From assembly GCF_030405905.1 (NCBI RefSeq), contig NZ_JASATW010000018.1, forward strand, positions 1 through 64,000: DNA of 64,000 nt, given 5' to 3'. The first letter of the stretch is position 1. Every line of letters starts with the position of its first letter. A program made the position numbers and the translations under genes. Of this stretch, positions 62,925-64,000 are shown piece by piece. Source of the stretch: Sphaerothrix gracilis. GTDB lineage: Bacteria; Cyanobacteriota; Cyanobacteriia; Phormidesmidales; Phormidesmidaceae. The notes under the pieces are model-generated. The model was not told the DNA's origin, made no database searches, and was given only the letters and a program-made list of their open reading frames with translations.

Positions 62925-64000
62925 CTAAAACTGAAAGCCGAGCAGATTCCAATACAGCAAAAGGGGTACAAATCCGACAGCGCCCAAAGTAAACAGCCCA
63001 TAGCGAATACGCGCTCCCGTTGGCCAGTCCTGAGCGCGGCTGACTTTGAAAGCAGCCAGCAGCACCAGCGGCAGCAGCGCCGTCGTCAAAATGGGCAGAC
63101 AGAACAAGGCGATCGCGAAGCTAGGCATACCATAGGCCAGCTTCCAAGCTCCTATTAGCCACAGGCCAAGGGGTAGACCTATCAAGAAAACGAGATTCAA
63201 AAGGCCGCTCAGTCCGGCTAGCTGCAGAACCCACGGGTGCGATCGCGGTTTATGAGTCTTTGAGTCCTGTTTAAAGATCGGCCCGATCAGCCCCGCCACA
63301 GTCGCCCAGAGAAAAGTAAGAGCGCAAAACAGCAGCGCTACGCCATGAATCCAGCCAACTTCGTACCAGGGCACCCGCTGATAAGCCCCAATCGTGCCGA
63401 AAAGAGGATTGAACAAATAGCGAATCTGACCTGTTTGATCCGCTTCAAATGCTGCTAAGGCATCATCTTCTAACCGCCTAAAAACCAGAGGTTCTACAGG
63501 GGCCAACTGCTGAGACTCAACCTTTTTGGCAAAGAATAAGTTGGGAGCTTTAATGGTCAAAGTCTGATCGTCTGCATCAACCCAGATACGCTGGGCTAAG
63601 GCCGTCAGTTTAGCAGGCGTATGGCGGGGATATTCTAGATCACGGTACACGCCAGTCAAACGGCTGAGGTCGTCAGGCTCGTAGACCGACTCGGTGGAGG
63701 GGGACTCGGCTGGAAAATAGCGATCATAAAAGGCTTCGAGAAACTGATCATGAATGCCGCTGAAGCTGTTAGCTGAAATAAAAATGCCAATATTTTGTGC
63801 GGGAATCAGCATCAGAGCGCTGGAGTATCCGCGCAGGCTGCCCAGATGGCCCAGGGTGTTGAGGCCATTAGCATAGCGCTGGTGAAAGCCATAGCTAGTA
63901 CCCGGCAGGCGAGGATGGTGACGAAAATGAATTGTATGCATCTGCTGAACCGTCTCTGGCTGCAAAATTTGCTGGCCCTGGTAGCCCCCCGCTTGTAGAT
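62925..64000 (-). CDS. Serine hydrolase (beta-lactamase-like), 5' end outside window
   Basis: The frame is open from the right edge, so the N-terminal catalytic part with the SxxK motif lies beyond the window. The visible residues contain HLGSLRGYSSALMLIP, the third box (a HxG-type motif) of class C beta-lactamase-like hydrolases. A 100-residue linker domain and a C-terminal half with five or so membrane helices follow (for example GWIHGVALLFCALTFLWATV). Such proteins act on peptide or ester bonds at the envelope. Confidence 0.82.
   Translation of the reverse strand, partial: LQAGGYQGQQILQPETVQQMHTIHFRHHPRLPGTSYGFHQRYANGLNTLGHLGSLRGYSSALMLIPAQNIGIFISANSFSGIHDQFLEAFYDRYFPAESPSTESVYEPDDLSRLTGVYRDLEYPRHTPAKLTALAQRIWVDADDQTLTIKAPNLFFAKKVESQQLAPVEPLVFRRLEDDALAAFEADQTGQIRYLFNPLFGTIGAYQRVPWYEVGWIHGVALLFCALTFLWATVAGLIGPIFKQDSKTHKPRSHPWVLQLAGLSGLLNLVFLIGLPLGLWLIGAWKLAYGMPSFAIALFCLPILTTALLPLVLLAAFKVSRAQDWPTGARIRYGLFTLGAVGFVPLLLYWNLLGFQF

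Overview
The window is cyanobacterial chromosome. The octamer GCGATCGC (HIP1) recurs throughout, and several genes are cyanobacterial hallmarks: ndhD, a Psb35-like photosystem II assembly protein, crtE, a carotenoid oxygenase, valyl-tRNA synthetase with the membrane-anchoring CAAD insertion, ComFB and XisI. Coding density, HIP1 density and gene content fit a moderate-GC Leptolyngbya-like or related lineage. The genus cannot be fixed from the sequence alone.

Layout. 1-4.1 kb: the 3' end of a HepT-like gene, a small 87-residue conserved gene (minus strand) with a long structured leader, and a large NTPase-TPR protein whose C-terminal half is a 102-bp tandem repeat. 4.4-10.3 kb: clpB, a comFB-family gene, a glycosyltransferase-TPR protein and a DoxX-like membrane protein. 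10.4-18.9 kb: argH, an AMIN-amidase, DUF2330 with a solitary RnfD-like protein, an alpha/beta hydrolase lacking its expected catalytic His, and hypotheticals. 19.7-26.6 kb: a caspase-nSTAND protein, a glutamine-rich SbcC/Rad50-like ATPase without a zinc hook, and a methylglyoxal synthase-diacylglycerol kinase fusion. 26.6-30.4 kb: psb35, yidD and an AT-rich helicase-HNH gene that contains no HIP1 and looks acquired. 30.4-40.3 kb: glycosyltransferase, valS, a 3-hydroxyisobutyrate dehydrogenase family enzyme, small zinc-ribbon gene with a 28-bp tandem repeat at its end, a Cys-type hydrolase, and a glycogen-debranching-type gene followed by a Lin0512-family gene. 40.5-47.7 kb: hsp20, folate/biopterin transporter, carotenoid oxygenase, folD, crtE and a PAP2-related gene. 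47.8-50.4 kb: a small accessory patch (Uma2, DUF1232, orphan XisI) plus the second copy of the 87-residue gene. 50.5-64 kb: SLH protein, thrB, ndhD, fasciclin lipoprotein, TauE, second alpha/beta hydrolase, argG, DUF1499, a PPC-domain protein and a partial serine hydrolase.

The strongest undescribed signal is a duplicated module: a promoter-like TTGAC(T/G)-N17-TAA(T/C)GT, then a leader of roughly 300 nt, then an 87-codon gene of unknown function. The copies lie at about 518-1118 (minus) and 49829-50408 (plus). Both leaders carry the same ordered series of hairpins: a 5' hairpin, two middle hairpins, a terminator-like hairpin followed by a U-run, and a long stem that re-uses that U-run and closes just before the start codon. 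Several stems are kept by paired changes rather than by identical sequence, which is what a conserved regulatory RNA (attenuator, riboswitch or processed sRNA) would show. No known riboswitch class was recognised by eye.

Genes that work together: argH and argG (last two steps of arginine synthesis, unlinked), folD-crtE-PAP2-related (same strand, close spacing), SbcC-like to mgsA-dagK (17-bp gap), RnfD-like to DUF2330, and debranching enzyme to Lin0512. The caspase-nSTAND, NTPase-TPR, helicase-HNH, HepT-like, Uma2 and XisI genes are the accessory or conflict-type content.
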